From NCBI RefSeq assembly GCF_000426825.1, contig NZ_AUGC01000001.1, forward strand, positions 62,001-126,000: DNA of 64,000 nucleotides. The letters are read 5' to 3'. A program made the position numbers and the translations under genes. The notes under the pieces were generated by a model, which searched no databases, was not told the origin of the DNA, and was given only the letters and a program-made list of their open reading frames with translations. Source of the DNA: Thermonema rossianum DSM 10300. Its GTDB lineage: Bacteria > Bacteroidota > Bacteroidia > Cytophagales > Thermonemataceae. Below are positions 17,957-26,219 of the stretch, piece after piece (within the stretch, counting starts at the first letter, position 1; every line of letters begins with the position of its first letter).

Positions 17957-18036
17957 TTTCTCTTTTTTTGTGCTTTTTAAGGGAACTTTTTATCTTAATC
18001 AACTTGTTTTAATTAGCTTAACCTTTTTGCCGCTCG

Positions 18037-18044
18037 TAAGTTTG
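18037..18044 (+). promoter_or_regulatory. Candidate -7 box upstream of the LOG gene
   Basis: TAAGTTTG matches TAnnTTTG 48 bp before the ATG at 18093, in an A/T-rich 136-bp gap after comM. No TTTG at the expected -33 spacing was found. Confidence 0.3.
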
Positions 18045-18092
18045 TTTTACCCTCGAGAAGGGAAGAAGATGTTGAACTAAATTGTGGAGTTT

Positions 18093-18848
18093 ATGGCAGA
18101 AGAATTGAAAAACCTATCACCCAACAACCAAAAGCTGGATAGCGAAGAGGAAATTAAAATCCGCAGAGCTTTTGAAAACCGTAATTGGAGCGAAATAAAA
18201 AGCGCCGACTCTTGGGCTATTTTTAAAATCATGTCGGAGTTTGTACAGGGCTTTGAAAAGCTGGCTAAAATAGGACCCTGTGTGTCCATCTTTGGTTCGG
18301 CGCGTACCAAGCCCGATAACCCCTACTACAAAATGGCAGAGGAAATAGCCGCCGAACTGGTGCGTTGCGGCTATGGTGTCATTACCGGCGGTGGTCCCGG
18401 CATCATGGAAGCCGGTAACAAAGGGGCATTTGAAGCAGGCGGTAAGTCCGTAGGTCTAAATATCATCTTGCCTTTCGAGCAACAGGGCAATATCTACATT
18501 GACCCCGACAAGCTCATTACCTTCGATTACTTCTTTGTACGCAAGGTTATGTTTGTGAAATATGCTCAAGGCTTCATTGTACTGCCCGGCGGCTTTGGCA
18601 CCCTGGATGAGCTTTTCGAAGCGCTCACGCTCATTCAAACCAAAAAAATAGGACGTTTCCCTATTGTATTGGTAGGCAGCAGTTACTGGCAAGGTCTTAT
18701 CGACTGGCTGCGCAATACCATGTTGGAAAAAGAGCACAACATCAGCCCCGAAGACTTGAACCTGTTCAAGGTGGTAGATACGGCACAAGATGCTGTAAAA
18801 GTCATCAATGACTTTTATGCCAAGTATCTTTTGCAACCCAACTTTTAA
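18093..18848 (+). CDS. LOG family protein (nucleoside 5'-monophosphate phosphoribohydrolase)
   Basis: A 251-residue Rossmann-fold LOG protein. Signature motifs are complete: GGGPGIMEA, the conserved Arg in FFVRKVMF, and LPGGFGTLDELFE. LOG enzymes release a free base and ribose 5-phosphate from nucleotides (cytokinin riboside monophosphates in plants; AMP and others in bacteria). The start is set at ATG 18093 (MAEELKNL); a GTG three codons earlier is an alternative. A 45-60-residue N-terminal helical extension precedes the core, a form seen in bacterial long-type LOGs. The lytic transglycosylase gene starts 2 bp after its stop. Confidence 0.88.
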   Translation: MAEELKNLSPNNQKLDSEEEIKIRRAFENRNWSEIKSADSWAIFKIMSEFVQGFEKLAKIGPCVSIFGSARTKPDNPYYKMAEEIAAELVRCGYGVITGGGPGIMEAGNKGAFEAGGKSVGLNIILPFEQQGNIYIDPDKLITFDYFFVRKVMFVKYAQGFIVLPGGFGTLDELFEALTLIQTKKIGRFPIVLVGSSYWQGLIDWLRNTMLEKEHNISPEDLNLFKVVDTAQDAVKVINDFYAKYLLQPNF

Positions 18849-18850
18849 AT

Positions 18851-19882
18851 ATGAGAAACCTACAGCTGCTGGTCTTACTCGGAGTCATTCTGCTGCTGGT
18901 CTTTTATTCCATTTACGAGCGGCTACAAGACCCCGTGCGGTCTGACTACGAGCAAGACTATGCTTATCAATTATATTTAGCCAACAAAGAAGTACCCCAA
19001 CAGATTTATTTCTTGGATGAAGAAGTGCCCCTGTACGATGCACAAGTGCGGGAGCGCTTCGCCTATGAAATTTATATTCTGACCAAGTGGCGCAGCTACA
19101 CCATAGAGCTGTTGTCAAAAGCCAAGTATTGGCTACCTATTTTTGAAAAAATTTTGCGCTCTTATGAGCTGCCTGCCGACTTTAAATATTTGGTGGTGAT
19201 TGAAAGCGGCATGCGCAATGTGGTGTCACCTGCAGGCGCTGCCGGCTTTTGGCAGCTATTGCCCGAAACTGCCCGTATGATGGGTTTGCGTGTGGACCAC
19301 GAAGTGGATGAGCGCTATCACCCGGTAAAAGCAGCCCATGCAGCAGCACGATACTTGCGCCTTGCCTATAAGGAAATAGGCAGCTGGACCTATGTAGCGG
19401 CTTCCTACAACGCAGGCATTGGGGCGATGCGCTATGCCGTTGCCACACAGCAAGCCCCTTCTTATTATTATATGGTGCTCAACCCCGAGACCAACCGCTA
19501 TGTGATGAAAGCAGCGGCCTTTAAAGAAGTGTATGAGCATCCATTAAAATATGGCTTTGATTTGCCAATCCGGGCTTGGCAGCCGCCGGCTTACCGTACC
19601 ATCCAGGTGCGCACAAGCATCCCTTCTTTGAAGAAGTTTGCCCAAATGCAAGGAACCTCTTTGAAGACCTTGCGCGCATTGAACCCTTGGCTGGTGGGCG
19701 AATCACTCACTTTGCCCGAAGGCAAAACCTACGAAATCCGCTTGCCTGTTCAGGCAGACTATGAAGCAACGCTCGAAGACGAAGAAAAAACAACGCCGCC
19801 TCCGGTAGATAGCCTCGGAGTGCCCGCCGATAGCCCCACCGTACAAGATAGAGTAAACCATATAGCTGCCGACAGGGAGTAA
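18851..19882 (+). CDS. Membrane-anchored lytic transglycosylase with LysM-like tail (MltD type)
   Basis: A 343-residue envelope enzyme. An N-terminal hydrophobic helix (LLVLLGVILLLVFYSI) acts as anchor or signal. The GH23 SLT domain spans about 95-225, with catalytic Glu118 in LVVIESGMRN and the downstream family motifs GAAGFWQLLPETA and AASYNAG. A C-terminal segment (from about 250, YRTIQVRTSIPSLKKFAQMQGTSLKTLRALNPWL) has the LysM pattern for peptidoglycan binding. The last 25 residues are Pro/Asp-rich. It cleaves glycan strands to 1,6-anhydro-muropeptides during wall remodelling. It is 2 bp downstream of the LOG gene, so probably co-transcribed. Confidence 0.9.
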   Translation: MRNLQLLVLLGVILLLVFYSIYERLQDPVRSDYEQDYAYQLYLANKEVPQQIYFLDEEVPLYDAQVRERFAYEIYILTKWRSYTIELLSKAKYWLPIFEKILRSYELPADFKYLVVIESGMRNVVSPAGAAGFWQLLPETARMMGLRVDHEVDERYHPVKAAHAAARYLRLAYKEIGSWTYVAASYNAGIGAMRYAVATQQAPSYYYMVLNPETNRYVMKAAAFKEVYEHPLKYGFDLPIRAWQPPAYRTIQVRTSIPSLKKFAQMQGTSLKTLRALNPWLVGESLTLPEGKTYEIRLPVQADYEATLEDEEKTTPPPVDSLGVPADSPTVQDRVNHIAADRE

Positions 19883-19958
19883 GTTCCTTTATCCTTTTTT
19901 TCACTTTTTTAAAAAGGAATTCACCATAGAAATGCCCAGCGGGCTAATAAAAAATCTT

Positions 19959-19966
19959 TATCTTTG
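19959..19966 (+). promoter_or_regulatory. Candidate -7 box for the M1 aminopeptidase
   Basis: TATCTTTG matches TAnnTTTG exactly and ends 27 bp before the chosen ATG at 19994. Its position argues against the longer frame whose TTG lies inside this box. Confidence 0.45.
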
Positions 19967-19993
19967 AACCTCATCAAAAACCACCCCTTATCT

Positions 19994-21877
19994 ATGAGAT
20001 ACGGCGCATGGCTGTTGCTATTAATGATTGTTTTTCAGGCTTGTAACGATATTGAACAACCACAAGAAGATATTATGATGGGAAAAGACATTCATTCTTT
20101 TTCGGAACCCGGCAAAGCGGTAGCCAAACACTTGTCTTTGCAGTTACAGGTGGACTTCGACACCAAACAACTGAGTGGCATTGCTACGTGGGACATTGAC
20201 ACCGCACCGGATGCAGAAGAAATTATTTTCGACACAAAAGGGCTAATCATCGATTCGGTCTTTCTGAATGACGACACCACGGCGGTGCCCTTTTCTTTGG
20301 GCAAAGAAGACCCGGTCTTGGGGCAGGCGTTACGCGTGCCTTTGAAAGCCGGTGCCAAGCGTGTGCGCATTGTTTACCGCACCTCGCCCGGTGCAGCCGC
20401 ACTTCAATGGTTGGAAGCACATCAAACTGCCGGCGGGCGGCATCCTTTCCTGTTCAGTCAATCGCAGTGCATTTTGGCCCGCAGTTGGGTGCCTTGCCAA
20501 GATAGCCCCGGCATTCGCTTTACCTATGATGCCGAAGTAAAGGTACCACAAGGCATGTTGGCATTGATGAGCGCCGAAAATCCACAGCAAAAAAGTGCCG
20601 ATGGTGTGTATCGTTTCCGTATGCGCCAGCCCATCCCTTCTTATTTGTTGGCTATAGCCGCAGGCGATTTGGTGTTTAAGCCCATCAGTGCGCGTGCCGG
20701 TGTGTATGCAGAACCGGAAACCATAGAGGCGGCAGTACACGAGTTCGAAGACCTGGAAGAAATGATTCAGGCAGCAGAGCAGCTGTATGGCGATTATGTG
20801 TGGGAACGGTATGACCTGCTGGTCTTGCCCCCCAGCTTTCCTTTTGGTGGCATGGAAAACCCCCGCCTTACCTTTGCAACCCCCACCATCATTGCCGGTG
20901 ACAAGTCTCTGACCAGCTTGGTAGCCCATGAATTGGCACATTCGTGGTCGGGCAACCTTGTTACCAACCGCACATGGAACGACTTCTGGTTGAATGAAGG
21001 CTTTACCGTCTATTTCGAGCGCCGCATTATGGAAGCCATGTATGGGCGCGACTATGCCGAAATGCTGGCCGAGTTAGGCTATCAGGACTTGCGTCAGACT
21101 ATTGCCCGCATGGGCGAAAACAATAAGGACACCCGCCTGAAGCTGGACCTGCAACGCCGCGACCCCGACGAAGCTGTCACCGATATCGCTTATGAAAAAG
21201 GCTACTTTTTCCTGCGTCTGGTAGAAGAGACCATCGGGCGTGACAAATTTGATGCTTTTGTGAAAACATACTTTCAGCGTTTTGCTTTCCGCTCGATGGA
21301 TACCGAAAGCTTTGTTGAATATTTCCAAAAAGAAGTATTGGACAAAAACCCCGGGGCTGCCAAAGCCATCCGCATGCAAGAATGGATTTACGGCACGGGC
21401 TTGCCTGACAATTGTCCCAAGGTAAATGCCGTGCGTTTTCGCCGTGTGGAACAAGCACTGCAAGACTGGCTGAATGGAACGCCTGCGGATTCATTGCCTA
21501 CAGCCTCTTGGAGCAGTCATGAATGGTTGCACTTTGTGCGCCACTTGCCTGCCGGCCTCTCGGTAGAGCAAATGAAAGCATTAGACGAGGCTTTTGGCTT
21601 CACCCAATCGAACAATGCCGAAATTCAGGCGGAGTGGTACGCACAGGCGGCTTTACACGGATACAGCGATGCTTATCCGGCCATGGAGGCTTTTCTATTG
21701 AAAGTAGGGCGGCGGAAATTCCTGGTGCCTATTTATCGGGCCTTGCTGCAAACCGAAGAAGGTAAGGCACTTGCCTATGATATTTATGCGAAAGCACGGA
21801 AAAACTATCACTATGTATCGGTTTCTACCTTAGACGAAATGCTGCAGTGGAACGAAAAAGTGCACAAAACACCTTGA
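19994..21877 (+). CDS. M1 family metalloaminopeptidase, leukotriene-A4-hydrolase type, exported
   Basis: The 627-residue enzyme begins MRYGAWLLLLMIVFQAC, a signal sequence that may be a lipoprotein signal with a non-ideal lipobox. The M1 core has the substrate-binding GGMEN, zinc ligands HELAH (residues 312-316) and Glu335 in NEGF, and the stretches LTFATPTIIAGDKSL and LVTNRTWNDFWLNEG, closely like human LTA4H. The C-terminal helical domain (from about 490) fits the LTA4H C-terminal domain. It should trim N-terminal residues from peptides in the periplasm or at the cell surface; epoxide hydrolase activity cannot be assumed. It stands alone, with its own -7 box. Confidence 0.92.
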   Translation: MRYGAWLLLLMIVFQACNDIEQPQEDIMMGKDIHSFSEPGKAVAKHLSLQLQVDFDTKQLSGIATWDIDTAPDAEEIIFDTKGLIIDSVFLNDDTTAVPFSLGKEDPVLGQALRVPLKAGAKRVRIVYRTSPGAAALQWLEAHQTAGGRHPFLFSQSQCILARSWVPCQDSPGIRFTYDAEVKVPQGMLALMSAENPQQKSADGVYRFRMRQPIPSYLLAIAAGDLVFKPISARAGVYAEPETIEAAVHEFEDLEEMIQAAEQLYGDYVWERYDLLVLPPSFPFGGMENPRLTFATPTIIAGDKSLTSLVAHELAHSWSGNLVTNRTWNDFWLNEGFTVYFERRIMEAMYGRDYAEMLAELGYQDLRQTIARMGENNKDTRLKLDLQRRDPDEAVTDIAYEKGYFFLRLVEETIGRDKFDAFVKTYFQRFAFRSMDTESFVEYFQKEVLDKNPGAAKAIRMQEWIYGTGLPDNCPKVNAVRFRRVEQALQDWLNGTPADSLPTASWSSHEWLHFVRHLPAGLSVEQMKALDEAFGFTQSNNAEIQAEWYAQAALHGYSDAYPAMEAFLLKVGRRKFLVPIYRALLQTEEGKALAYDIYAKARKNYHYVSVSTLDEMLQWNEKVHKTP

Positions 21878-22034
21878 CTTTTGCACGAACTTTGCAACAA
21901 AAATGACAGCCGGCTTGTATAAAATTGGAATTATTTGTAAAATTGGTAAGAAAGTGCACTGCATATATTCACTTTTGTAGTGCAAAACATAAAAAAAATG
22001 ATTACATTTCGCTTATATCCAAAATAGAAGGGAC

Positions 22035-22529
22035 ATGGCAGTTTTACCAAAAGCAGAAAAACCAAAAAACTTCATCTACGATAGAGCCAAGCATCACTTT
22101 TTGGGCAATTTCCCCAGTGTGTTGCCCATAGAGCAAGCCTATGTGCATATAGGCATGTACTTGGGATGGATCTGTGAGAATGACCTTTACAGCGACTTTT
22201 TCGAAGAAGAAGCGGCTTTGCAAATCTTGCGTTTCCGTAAGCGTCAAATCAGCTGCTCCATTCTGAGTGCCGTATGGGATGGCTATTTGGGCTCGGACCT
22301 CTTCAACGAAGAAGGAAACGAGTTTACACAGTACTATTATTTAAGCGGCAAATACAAAAAAGACTACGAAAAAACACTGGCTGCCAACTTGCCATCTATT
22401 TACCATGTAGAAGACAACTGGGAAAACTACGAGAAGATGGCAAAGAAAATCACGCAGCGTTACAAACAGTGGAAGAAAAAGCGTGAAGGCGAGCAGGCCG
22501 AAGCCCAAAGCCACGACGAAGAAGAGTAG
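22035..22529 (+). CDS. Conserved hypothetical protein, cytoplasmic
   Basis: A 164-residue soluble protein not assigned to a function. It has an aromatic- and acid-rich core (YDRAKHHFLG, YVHIGMYLGWICENDLY, SAVWDGYLGSDLFNEEG, YYYLSGKYKKDY) and a charged C-terminal helix ending in a run of Glu. I have an impression of a Bacteroidota-type domain of unknown function around the GMYLGW and WDGYL motifs, but cannot name it. The gene is preceded by 157 A/T-rich bp with partial -7-like boxes and converges on the DNA polymerase delta' gene 13 bp away. Confidence 0.7.
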   Translation: MAVLPKAEKPKNFIYDRAKHHFLGNFPSVLPIEQAYVHIGMYLGWICENDLYSDFFEEEAALQILRFRKRQISCSILSAVWDGYLGSDLFNEEGNEFTQYYYLSGKYKKDYEKTLAANLPSIYHVEDNWENYEKMAKKITQRYKQWKKKREGEQAEAQSHDEEE

Positions 22530-22542
22530 GATGCCGGGGGGG

Positions 22543-23691
22543 TTATCCCCGCATGCGCTGCCTTTTAGCTTCTGCTAAGGCAGAAAGCAGGCGAACCGAC
22601 AAAGTAGCAAATACCAACTTGTTGTTTACACTCCGCTCAAGGTAGTAAAGGCTTTGTGTAAAATCTTTTAAAAGCCCTTCTATTGCCCGTTGCGGTAAAA
22701 CAGAAGCCAAGCCTTGCACAAACTCTAAATGTTCGGAGCGGAATTTGTTGAGCGCACCTTCGGTGTGTTGCCACATCAGACACTCACGCAAGGTAGCTAT
22801 GCCGTACTCCAATACTTTCCTTTGCGTTACTTTACTTTCGTTCGACAAACGCTCTACCACAGGCGCAATGGCGCACCAATCGGCACGCCAGCAATGACGC
22901 AGCCACTCCCGGAACAATAGATGGCTGTCTTCTTCGCTGTTTTGCATCAAAGCGTCCAGCAACAACATATTGCCTTCGCACAACACAGCCCACTCATTGG
23001 CTTGCTTGGGCGGAATGCCGCGTGTTTTAACAAGCCATTGCTCTATGCTCTCGGCTGTGTAAGGCGGCACTTGTATGCTTTGAACACGCGAGCGAATGGT
23101 AAGGATAATGGCATCCGGGTCTTCGCTTACCAATAGGAAGAAAGTACGGGCAGGGGGCTCTTCTATGAGTTTAAGCAAAGCATTGGCTGCTGCCGTATTC
23201 ATGTATTCCGGCAACCACATCAAAACCAGCTTGTAACCACCTTCAAAAGCGCTCAAACTGAGCTTTTGGGTCAGCTGGCGGCTTTCTTCCACGCTGATAT
23301 TGGCTTGTTTGTTATCGATGCCGGCAAGCTCAAGCCACCGGTCCAAAGAGAAAAAGGGGCTTTGGGCATTCAGGCGGCGCCACTCGTCAATGAAAGCAGC
23401 GGAGGTGTTTTTGCCGGTGCCCTGATTCCCTACGGGAAAAACGAAGTGAACATCCGGGTGTGTCAGTTGTGCCATCTTGCGGCAGTTGCCACATTGGCCG
23501 CAACTGTCTTGGGCATGCGCTTTTTGAGGGTTTTCACACAAGAGCAGGCTTGCAAAAGCCAGCGCAACAGCCCATTGTCCGCCCCCACTTTTGCCCACGA
23601 ACATCAGTGCGTGAGGTACCTGTTCCCGGGCAATCTGCTGCACGAGTTTTTCTTGTAAGGCAGGAATGGGAGGAAGTTGTGAAAACTGCAT
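22543..23691 (-). CDS. holB: DNA polymerase III delta' subunit (clamp loader)
   Basis: A 382-residue clamp-loader subunit. The N-terminal AAA+ domain has the four-cysteine zinc module (DSCGQCGNC plus the upstream CENPQ Cys) and the delta' signature NALLKLIEEPPARTFFLLVSED. The Walker A region is degenerate (VGKSGGGQ, no Lys-Thr after the glycines), as expected for delta', which does not hydrolyse ATP. It helps load the beta clamp at primed sites. The C-terminal helical collar follows from about 260. The gene sits 21 bp downstream of a TPR lipoprotein gene. Confidence 0.9.
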   Translation of the reverse strand: MQFSQLPPIPALQEKLVQQIAREQVPHALMFVGKSGGGQWAVALAFASLLLCENPQKAHAQDSCGQCGNCRKMAQLTHPDVHFVFPVGNQGTGKNTSAAFIDEWRRLNAQSPFFSLDRWLELAGIDNKQANISVEESRQLTQKLSLSAFEGGYKLVLMWLPEYMNTAAANALLKLIEEPPARTFFLLVSEDPDAIILTIRSRVQSIQVPPYTAESIEQWLVKTRGIPPKQANEWAVLCEGNMLLLDALMQNSEEDSHLLFREWLRHCWRADWCAIAPVVERLSNESKVTQRKVLEYGIATLRECLMWQHTEGALNKFRSEHLEFVQGLASVLPQRAIEGLLKDFTQSLYYLERSVNNKLVFATLSVRLLSALAEAKRQRMRG

Positions 23692-23712
23692 GCTTGTTTT
23701 TTTTAAAAGGAA

Positions 23713-24180
23713 CTAAGGGTTAGGGCATATGCCGGCACAAGGCGATTGCAATGAGCGCTGATCCGCAGGAATGGATTGCCATTCCCGGCATGCGCCGGCA
23801 GTGTCGCCATGAATCAGACGGATACCGGCACGCAGCTCATGTGCTTCATATAACTGACCGTTATAGTAAAGTGCCATGTTGTAATCGTTGATGGCGCCTG
23901 AGTAGTCTTTCAGCGCTTCTTTGGCTTTGCCACGCCATAAATAAGCTTCGGCCAGCCGGGGATTGAGCAGCAGGGCTTCGTTCAGCTCGTCAACCGCTTT
24001 TTTGAAAAAAACTTGCCGGTAATAATGTTGCCCTCTGCCCAGCCGGTCGGTGGCCGTCGGTGGGGTGCGGTACCAAATATCTGCCTTCGATTCAAAATGA
24101 GAGTTGCCTTTGCCCTCATTTTGCGCCTGACAGGCTACCGTACATAGGAATAAAGCTATAAATTGTATAAATTTGTGCAT
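23713..24180 (-). CDS. TPR-containing exported protein (probable lipoprotein)
   Basis: A 155-residue exported protein. The start MHKFIQFIALFLCTVACQAQ was chosen because it gives a signal sequence with a lipobox-like TVAC. The mature part has two TPR-like repeats (about 55-120: YYRQVFFKKAVDELNEALLLNPRLAEAYLWRG, then AKEALKDYSGAINDYNMALYYNG), with a Cys-rich tail (SPCAGICPNP). It probably acts as a periplasmic or outer-membrane scaffold; partners are unknown. It is divergent from the DUF4286 gene with 61 bp between the starts, in which -7 boxes for both directions abut. Confidence 0.75.
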   Translation of the reverse strand: MHKFIQFIALFLCTVACQAQNEGKGNSHFESKADIWYRTPPTATDRLGRGQHYYRQVFFKKAVDELNEALLLNPRLAEAYLWRGKAKEALKDYSGAINDYNMALYYNGQLYEAHELRAGIRLIHGDTAGACREWQSIPADQRSLQSPCAGICPNP

Positions 24181-24210
24181 AAGTTTTTTAGCTTGACCGC
24201 TTTCAGGTGG

Positions 24211-24218
24211 TATCTTTG
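24211..24218 (+). promoter_or_regulatory. Candidate -7 box for DUF4286-yebC
   Basis: TATCTTTG matches TAnnTTTG, 23 bp before the ATG at 24242. It lies immediately beside the opposing box at 24220-24227. Confidence 0.45.
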
Positions 24219-24219
24219 A

Positions 24220-24227
24220 CAAAATTA
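24220..24227 (-). promoter_or_regulatory. Candidate -7 box for the TPR lipoprotein and holB
   Basis: The minus strand reads TAATTTTG, matching TAnnTTTG, 39 bp before the ATG at 24180. Transcripts from this and the neighbouring plus-strand box would overlap at their 5' ends. Confidence 0.4.
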
Positions 24228-24241
24228 CACAAAAGAAAAAG

Positions 24242-24547
24242 ATGATACTTTACAATGTGACCGTCAGTGTGGACAAAGAAGTGCACGACGATTGGCTCGA
24301 CTGGATGCGTCGCGTGCACATTCCCGATGTGCTGGCTACAGGCTTGTTTGTAGAGCACAAAATGCTGCGCTTAATGCATGAGCCTGAGAATGACGGTTTC
24401 ACCTACGCTATTCAGTATTTCTTGAAAAGCATGGAAGACTTCGAGACTTACCAAAAAGAGCATGCCCCTCGCTTGCAGGCCGAACATCAGGCTCGTTATG
24501 GTGAGCATTGCCATGCTTTTCGCACTTTGTTGGAAGTGATAGAATAA
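24242..24547 (+). CDS. DUF4286 family protein
   Basis: A 101-residue cytoplasmic protein of the DUF4286 family, a ferredoxin-like dimeric alpha/beta fold by analogy. It begins MILYNVTVSVD and has the family pattern WLDWMRRVHIPDVLATG with EHKMLRL and FTYAIQYFLKSMEDFETYQ. The function is unknown. A DNA-binding or monooxygenase-like role is not supported by any motif I see. yebC follows after 30 bp, so the pair is probably one transcript. Confidence 0.85.
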   Translation: MILYNVTVSVDKEVHDDWLDWMRRVHIPDVLATGLFVEHKMLRLMHEPENDGFTYAIQYFLKSMEDFETYQKEHAPRLQAEHQARYGEHCHAFRTLLEVIE

Positions 24548-24577
24548 AAACAAACGATAACTAAACCAGACAGAATC

Positions 24578-25327
24578 ATGGCAGGGCATAGTAAATGGGC
24601 TAATATCAAGCACAGAAAAGGCGCACAAGACGCCAAACGAGGCAAGCTGTTTACCAAGCTGACCCGTGAAATCATGATTGCTGCCCGCTTAGGTGGTGGC
24701 GACCCCGCATCCAACCCCCGTTTGCGCATAGCCATTCAAAACGCCAAAGGGGCAAATATGCCCAAAGATAAAATTGAGAAGGCTATAGCCAAGGCCACAG
24801 GCGCCGGGGGCGAGGATTATATCGAGGTGACCTACGAAGGCTATGTCAATGGGGTAGCTCTTTACATAGAGTGCACCACCGACAACACCAACCGTACGGT
24901 AGCCAATGTGCGGGCAATTCTTAGCAAGGGCGGTGGCAGCCTCACCACCAATGGTTCGTTGGACTTCATCTTCGACAGAAAAGGTGTATTTACCATTTCA
25001 CTGGAAGACTACAAGCTCGATGAAGAAGAGTTTACCTTGGAAATGGCAGATGCCGGCGCTGATGAAGTGGAGTTTGACCACGAAAACGGCTTTGTAACCG
25101 TCTATTGTCCTATGGAAGAGTTCGGCAGCATTCAGAAGAAACTCGAAGAAATGAATATCGAAGCAAAAGAAGCCGGACTGCAGCGTATTCCGAAAACCTA
25201 CGTGAAGCTGGACAACGAAACTTTCCAGAAGACCATGAAGGTCATTGAAGCGCTCGAAGATGACGACGATGTGCAAAAAGTATATCACAACATCGAAATT
25301 ACCGATGAGCAAATGGAGATGGCATGA
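24578..25327 (+). CDS. yebC: YebC/PmpR family protein
   Basis: A 249-residue YebC/TACO1 family protein, recognised from its N-terminus MAGHSKWANIKHRKGAQDAKRG, which is near invariant. The central NTNRTVANVRAILSKGGGSL and the acidic C-terminal domain (ALEDDDDVQKVYHNIE) are also standard. Members act as transcription regulators in some bacteria and, for TACO1-like branches, help ribosomes translate polyproline stretches. A strong terminator follows. Co-transcription with the DUF4286 gene is likely. Confidence 0.95.
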   Translation: MAGHSKWANIKHRKGAQDAKRGKLFTKLTREIMIAARLGGGDPASNPRLRIAIQNAKGANMPKDKIEKAIAKATGAGGEDYIEVTYEGYVNGVALYIECTTDNTNRTVANVRAILSKGGGSLTTNGSLDFIFDRKGVFTISLEDYKLDEEEFTLEMADAGADEVEFDHENGFVTVYCPMEEFGSIQKKLEEMNIEAKEAGLQRIPKTYVKLDNETFQKTMKVIEALEDDDDVQKVYHNIEITDEQMEMA

Positions 25328-25351
25328 TGCAGCAAGCATGCAAAAGATAGC

Positions 25352-25389
25352 AAAAAAGGCGAGCTTCTTTCCGAGCCTCGCCTTTTTTT
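25352..25389 (+). terminator. Intrinsic terminator after yebC
   Basis: The hairpin arms AAGGCGAG and CTCGCCTT, extended by flanking A and T runs, enclose a 13-nt loop and are followed by seven T. It ends the yebC transcript 25 bp after the stop. Confidence 0.85.
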
Positions 25390-25424
25390 GTACTTGTGTT
25401 GAGTATTTTGAAAGAACAAGCAAT

Positions 25425-25450
25425 AAAAAAGCCCGTCTTTTCGACGGGCT
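25425..25450 (-). terminator. Intrinsic terminator of the tRNA-Lys gene
   Basis: On the minus strand an 8-bp stem (AGCCCGTC / GACGGGCT) with a short loop is followed by six T. The first stem base is the last base of the encoded CCA end, so the tRNA runs directly into its terminator. Confidence 0.8.
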
Positions 25451-25525
25451 GGTGATCCCGCTGGGGCTCGAACCCAGGACCCCCTCCTTAAAAGGGAGGT
25501 GCTCTACCAACTGAGCTACGGAATC
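25450..25525 (-). tRNA. tRNA-Lys (anticodon UUU)
   Basis: The minus strand folds as a 76-nt cloverleaf with the CCA end encoded. The acceptor arms are GATTCCG and CGGGATC (one G-T pair). The D arm is AGCTCAGTTGGTAGAGC, the anticodon stem CCTCC/GGAGG holds the loop CTTTTAA, giving anticodon TTT, and the T arm contains GGTTCGAGCC. The discriminator base is A. It is a stand-alone tRNA gene between yebC and the SH3-protein gene, with its own terminator. Confidence 0.97.
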
Positions 25526-25589
25526 GTGTGTTGTTTTATCGTTGAATTGCAATGCAAAGGTAGGAGGTTTTTTAAAACTGTGCAAGCGT

Positions 25590-26219
25590 ATGGCAAAAAA
25601 AATTTTAATTTTATTCTTCCTGTTTTTGGGGTTATGTGGGCAAAATATTGTGGGACAGGGGATTGCGCCGGATAGTGAATATTTAAAAAAAGCAATGACC
25701 GCAGAGCAGCAAGGCGACTATGCCCGGGCAGCTGCTTTGCTTTGCAAGCATTATTATACGCACTTCGACAATTTTAGCCGCCACCGCTTGCAGTTATTGA
25801 GTGCGCATTATGGTTTACGGGGCTACGATTTTTTAAACCCGCCGTGGTGGCATATTCCGGCACGCTATTTCAACTTGCTCGCGCTGCTTGCCTGTCTGCT
25901 TTTTTTAGTGTTGTTGAGTTTGTTGGTGCGGCAAAAAAAGCTTCGTTACTTGCTGCTTTGCTGGCTTCTGACAGGCGGGGCCGCTTGGTTTTTCTATACA
26001 CTTCCACCCAAGCGGCTGGCGATAGTCAAAGCAGAAGCGCTGCTGGGGTATCAACACCCCACGGTGGCTGCCCCTCTGCTGGCAACATTACCCCGGGGCA
26101 CCTGCTTGCGTGTCATCGACGAGCAGCCTTTCTGGTGGAAAGTGTACACACCACAAGGGCAAACGGTTTACGTGCAGAAATCCATGGTGTATTTAATAGA
26201 AGCAGAAAACAAACCTTAG
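25590..26219 (+). CDS. Membrane protein with C-terminal SH3-like domain (BatE-like)
   Basis: A 209-residue protein starting MAKKILILFFLFLGLCG, a signal sequence. A TPR-like helical pair follows (KKAMTAEQQGDYARAAALLCKHYYTHF), then two transmembrane helices (about 98-120 and 127-143). A bacterial SH3 domain completes it (about 155-202: IVKAEALLGYQHPTVAAPLLATLPRGTCLRVID ... QTVYVQKSMVYLIE). The TPR-TM-SH3 order recalls the C-terminal part of Bacteroidota BatE proteins, but no other Bat (aerotolerance) genes are near, so I do not use that name. Its stop overlaps the converging helicase stop by 4 bp. Confidence 0.7.
   Translation: MAKKILILFFLFLGLCGQNIVGQGIAPDSEYLKKAMTAEQQGDYARAAALLCKHYYTHFDNFSRHRLQLLSAHYGLRGYDFLNPPWWHIPARYFNLLALLACLLFLVLLSLLVRQKKLRYLLLCWLLTGGAAWFFYTLPPKRLAIVKAEALLGYQHPTVAAPLLATLPRGTCLRVIDEQPFWWKVYTPQGQTVYVQKSMVYLIEAENKP

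Noticed and set aside
22530-22560. Hairpin GGGG..CCCC between converging genes
   Set aside because: Short stem, no T run, and it overlaps the holB stop; not enough for a terminator call.
25590-26219. Calling this gene batE
   Set aside because: TPR-TM-SH3 order fits, but the protein is short and no batA-D genes are adjacent.
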